Assembly (NCBI GenBank): GCA_029573975.1
Contig: JAKQBU010000482.1
Location: 1-8,974 of the forward strand
Origin: Planctomycetota bacterium
GTDB lineage: Bacteria; Planctomycetota; Phycisphaerae; Sedimentisphaerales; SM23-30
Reading direction: 5' to 3'
DNA: 8,974 nucleotides
The position numbers and the translations under genes were made by a program. This document shows, in pieces, positions 7,224-8,974 of this stretch. The notes below the pieces were generated by a model. It had not been told where the DNA came from. It saw only the letters and a program-made list of their open reading frames with translations, and ran no database searches. Position 1 is the stretch's first letter, and every line of letters starts with the position of its first letter.

Positions 7224-8552
7224 ATGAATCAGACGATTATTTACAATCCCCGGTGTGAAACCCTTTCCCGCGACGAGCTGGAGCAGTTGCAGATCGAGCG
7301 GCTGCAGTCCGCGCTGAATCGGGCGTATCGCAACGTGGCCTTTTACCGTACCGCGTTTGACCGGAATAAAGTCAATCTCGAAAAGATCAAACAGATCCGG
7401 GATCTGCGTGCCCTGCCCTTTACCACCCGGAAAGACCTGCAAAACAGTTATCCGTATGATATGTTTGCCGTGCCGCTGCGGGATATCGTCCGTATCCATT
7501 CCGCGCCGTCGGCCGCGGATAAACCGGTGGTAGCCGGTTATACCCGCAACGACCTCAAAAACTGGACCGAGTGTGTGGCCCGCCAGTTGGCGGCGGTCGG
7601 CGTTACGGAACATGATGTGGTGCAGATTGCCCTGGATTACCATCTGTTTGCCGGGGCCTTTGGTTTCCATCAGGGTGCCGAGCAGATCGGGGCCTCAGTT
7701 ATCCCGGCATCGTTGACGGCCAATCTGGAAAAGCAAATCCTGATTATGAAAGACTATAAGACCACAGTCCTGATCTCCACGCCCAGCCACGCCGCCAATC
7801 TGGCCGCCGCTTTGGAAAAGCTGCAAATCCACCCGGAACGGCTGCAATGGCGGCTGGGGATTTTCGGGGGCGAACGATGGAGCGGCGCCTTCCGCCGCCG
7901 GCTGGAGCAGCAACTGCAAATCGACACCACCGATACCTATGGCCTGACCGAAGTGATGGGGCCGGGGGTGGCCGGGGAGTGTTATGTGCGGCAGGGCCTG
8001 CACGTGAATGAAGATCATTTTATCGTGGAAGTGATCGATCCGCGGCGTCTGGAACCGGTGGAGCCGGGCGAAGAGGGAGAACTGGTTATTACCACCATCA
8101 CCAGAGAGGGGATCCCGCTGATCCGGTACCGAACGGGAGATATTACCTCCCTGGACCGGCAGCCGTGTCCCTGCGGCCGAACCTTCCTCCGGATGGCCGG
8201 AGTCAAGGGGCGAACGGACGATCTGATTCTGTTTCGGGGTTTGAGCTTCTTTCCGGCCCAGATCGAGGCAATTCTGGCCCAGCAGGTGGGCCCCAGCCCC
8301 CGTTATCAGATTATTCTCGACCGGCAGGATGGTGCGGATACCCTGGAGATCCGGCTGGAAGTGCCGAAAAACCTGCCTTTTCTGGATGAAATCAAGACCC
8401 TGGAAAACCTGCAAATGCAGCTTTCGCAAAATTTGAAAGTGGCCCTGGAGGCGGAGACCAAAATAACCTTTGTCGAACCGAGATCTTTAGCAAATGTTAT
8501 GGAGGGAGCCGGACGGGTTATCGACAAACGCCTGGGAGAACCGCATCAGTAG
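7224..8552 (+). CDS. PaaK-like (phenylacetate-CoA ligase family) protein with degenerate ATP-binding motifs
   Basis: The protein has 442 residues, normal for PaaK. GAGG (7213-7216) overlaps the livF stop, 7 bases before the ATG. Family landmarks kept are YGLTEVMGPGVAGEC (239-253, acyl/adenylate pocket), YRTGDI (302-307), CPCGRT (315-320) and GRTDDLILFRGLSFFPAQIE (329-348). Two catalytic elements look lost. The P-loop, normally SSGTTGKP after a His, reads HSAPSAADKP (92-101) with no gap, so both glycines and both threonines are gone. The C-terminal GKAxRV motif reads EGAGRV (427-432), with the catalytic Lys apparently deleted. Active PaaK joins CoA to aryl acids using ATP. This member probably cannot form the adenylate and may be a binding, regulatory or transferase-like relative. 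PaaK genes beside liv importers recur in anaerobes that handle aromatic amino-acid breakdown products (family knowledge). I give no gene symbol because activity is doubtful. Confidence 0.85.
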   Translation: MNQTIIYNPRCETLSRDELEQLQIERLQSALNRAYRNVAFYRTAFDRNKVNLEKIKQIRDLRALPFTTRKDLQNSYPYDMFAVPLRDIVRIHSAPSAADKPVVAGYTRNDLKNWTECVARQLAAVGVTEHDVVQIALDYHLFAGAFGFHQGAEQIGASVIPASLTANLEKQILIMKDYKTTVLISTPSHAANLAAALEKLQIHPERLQWRLGIFGGERWSGAFRRRLEQQLQIDTTDTYGLTEVMGPGVAGECYVRQGLHVNEDHFIVEVIDPRRLEPVEPGEEGELVITTITREGIPLIRYRTGDITSLDRQPCPCGRTFLRMAGVKGRTDDLILFRGLSFFPAQIEAILAQQVGPSPRYQIILDRQDGADTLEIRLEVPKNLPFLDEIKTLENLQMQLSQNLKVALEAETKITFVEPRSLANVMEGAGRVIDKRLGEPHQ

Positions 8553-8560
8553 AATTAGGG

Positions 8561-8687
8561 TTTGACTCCAGCCTGAGAATTCTATAAACTGTCCCGGCTG
8601 TTTGTCAATATCTTTAACTTTTTTATAGGAGGGTCGGATGTGAAAACAGCAAATGGTTTCAGGGTGTTGCTGGTTTTGGTCCCCTCT
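8561..8687 (+). repeat. Diverged second copy of the livK promoter, leader and first codons
   Basis: This stretch aligns with 2425-2554 over its whole length, with a net gap of three bases. Shared blocks are TTTGAC at the -35, TGTTTGTCA near the start site, ATATCT and AACTTT in the leader, a GGAG ribosome site and the 15-base identical TGAAAACAGCAAATG (2508-2522 and 8641-8655). The sequence between the -35 and the start site has diverged more. The pattern suggests an old duplication of the front of livK or a reused regulatory cassette. Confidence 0.7.
8562..8590 (+). promoter_or_regulatory. Promoter-like site paralogous to the livK promoter
   Basis: TTGACT (8562-8567) and TAAACT (8585-8590) lie 17 bases apart, in exact register with the livK -35 and -10 boxes; TATAAA at 8583-8588 overlaps the same place. 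The flanking inverted repeat is kept as TTTGAC (8561-8566) and GTCAA (8604-8608), again with a 41-base offset. The A/T-rich UP-like tract of the livK promoter is absent. The site starts 10 bases after the PaaK-like stop codon. It is probably weaker than the livK promoter, and activity is unproven. Confidence 0.45.
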
Positions 8688-8747
8688 GCCGCCGATACCG
8701 CCATTATTTACATAAAAACGGAATTCCCCTCTCTTTCTGATACCTAA
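8640..8747 (+). pseudogene. livK-like signal-peptide remnant, 35-codon open frame
   Basis: A GTG at 8640 preceded by AGGAGGG (8627-8633, 6-base spacer) opens a 35-residue frame beginning MKTANGFRVLLVLVPSA, against MKTANVFRGLLVLVLST in livK. Similarity stops after about 17 residues. The frame then runs through unrelated sequence, with no lipobox cysteine, to a TAA. An overlapping ATG at 8638 is followed at once by TGA. This reads as the truncated 5' end of a duplicated receptor gene. The intact ribosome site means a short peptide could still be made. A real small protein is possible but less likely. Confidence 0.55.
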
Positions 8748-8766
8748 AATAATCCGAAAATTTCCT

Positions 8767-8795
8767 TTGCAAACAGCCTTCCGCCCTCATACAAT
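8767..8795 (+). promoter_or_regulatory. Possible sigma70-type promoter in the AT-rich tail
   Basis: TTGCAA (8767-8772) and TACAAT (8790-8795) match consensus at four and five of six positions, with a 17-base spacer. Transcription would start near 8802. The likely target lies beyond the window or is a short RNA. In AT-rich DNA such matches occur by chance. Confidence 0.3.
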
Positions 8796-8799
8796 ATCC

Positions 8800-8825
8800 C
8801 CAGTTTCTCCGGGTTTCGTAACTGG
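8800..8825. repeat. Inverted repeat CCAGTT ... AACTGG
   Basis: CCAGTT (8800-8805) and AACTGG (8820-8825) can form a 6-base stem with a 14-base loop at the predicted 5' end of a transcript from the TTGCAA/TACAAT promoter. No U-tract follows directly. It might be an operator, a leader hairpin or chance. Confidence 0.25.
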
Positions 8826-8974
8826 ACTAGTGGAAAAAGTAAAAAATGGGTTTTTCAATAACCAATATAGGTTTTTTATGGAATTTGATGAATTATCAAG
8901 CAAAGGAATTGGTTGTGTAATTAGAGACGGAATCAAAAGGTTTGTTCTGTAAAACTTTAAACCAAGAATACCGA

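Larger units (their letters stand above)
8748..8974. other. Gene-poor AT-rich tail with no convincing gene
   Basis: No ORF here has both a plausible start and recognisable content. Positions 8821-8974 are about 30% G+C by hand count, far below the clearly GC-rich operon. Short frames at 8846 (24 residues, MGFSITNIGF...) and 8878 (24 residues, MEFDELSSKG...) overlap in different frames and have weak ribosome sites. The composition change may mark a different intergenic region, a decayed gene or the edge of acquired DNA. Confidence 0.5.

Overview
The window is a bacterial chromosome segment of about 9 kb, with every supported gene on the + strand. A Gfo/Idh/MocA oxidoreductase next to a Tat-signal TIM-barrel sugar isomerase-like protein is a pairing very common in Planctomycetes (for example Phycisphaerae). 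That lineage is my best guess, inferred from gene families and not from any phylogenetic marker.

Layout. (1) Positions 3-2231 hold the 3' part of the oxidoreductase, the TIM-barrel protein and a small MgtC/SapB-family membrane protein, each with a good ribosome binding site and short gaps. (2) Positions 2232-2506 are non-coding. They carry a perfect small palindrome and then a near-consensus sigma70-type promoter, with an A/T-rich upstream tract and a TTTGACAA/TTGTCAAA inverted repeat bracketing it. (3) Positions 2507-8552 are a tight operon: livK (lipoprotein binding protein), livH, livM, livG, livF and a PaaK-like (phenylacetate-CoA ligase family) gene. Neighbouring genes overlap or sit within 35 bases of each other. 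(4) Positions 8553-8974 hold no intact gene. They carry a second, diverged copy of the livK promoter, leader and first codons, then a markedly AT-rich tail.

The operon encodes a complete-looking HAAT-type ABC importer: LivK captures the ligand outside the membrane, LivH and LivM form the channel, and LivG and LivF hydrolyse ATP. The co-transcribed PaaK relative suggests an aryl or other organic acid as cargo as plausibly as branched-chain amino acids.

Two parts of this apparently ordinary operon look broken or repurposed. livM has an in-frame TAG exactly at a conserved Gly-rich motif, while the reading frame stays open and conserved on both sides. The PaaK-like protein keeps most family motifs but lacks the glycine/threonine ATP-binding P-loop and appears to lack the C-terminal catalytic lysine. 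The repeated livK leader after the operon points to a past tandem duplication that has mostly decayed, or to reuse of a regulatory cassette. I see no CRISPR array, tRNA, rRNA, transposase or clear intrinsic terminator.
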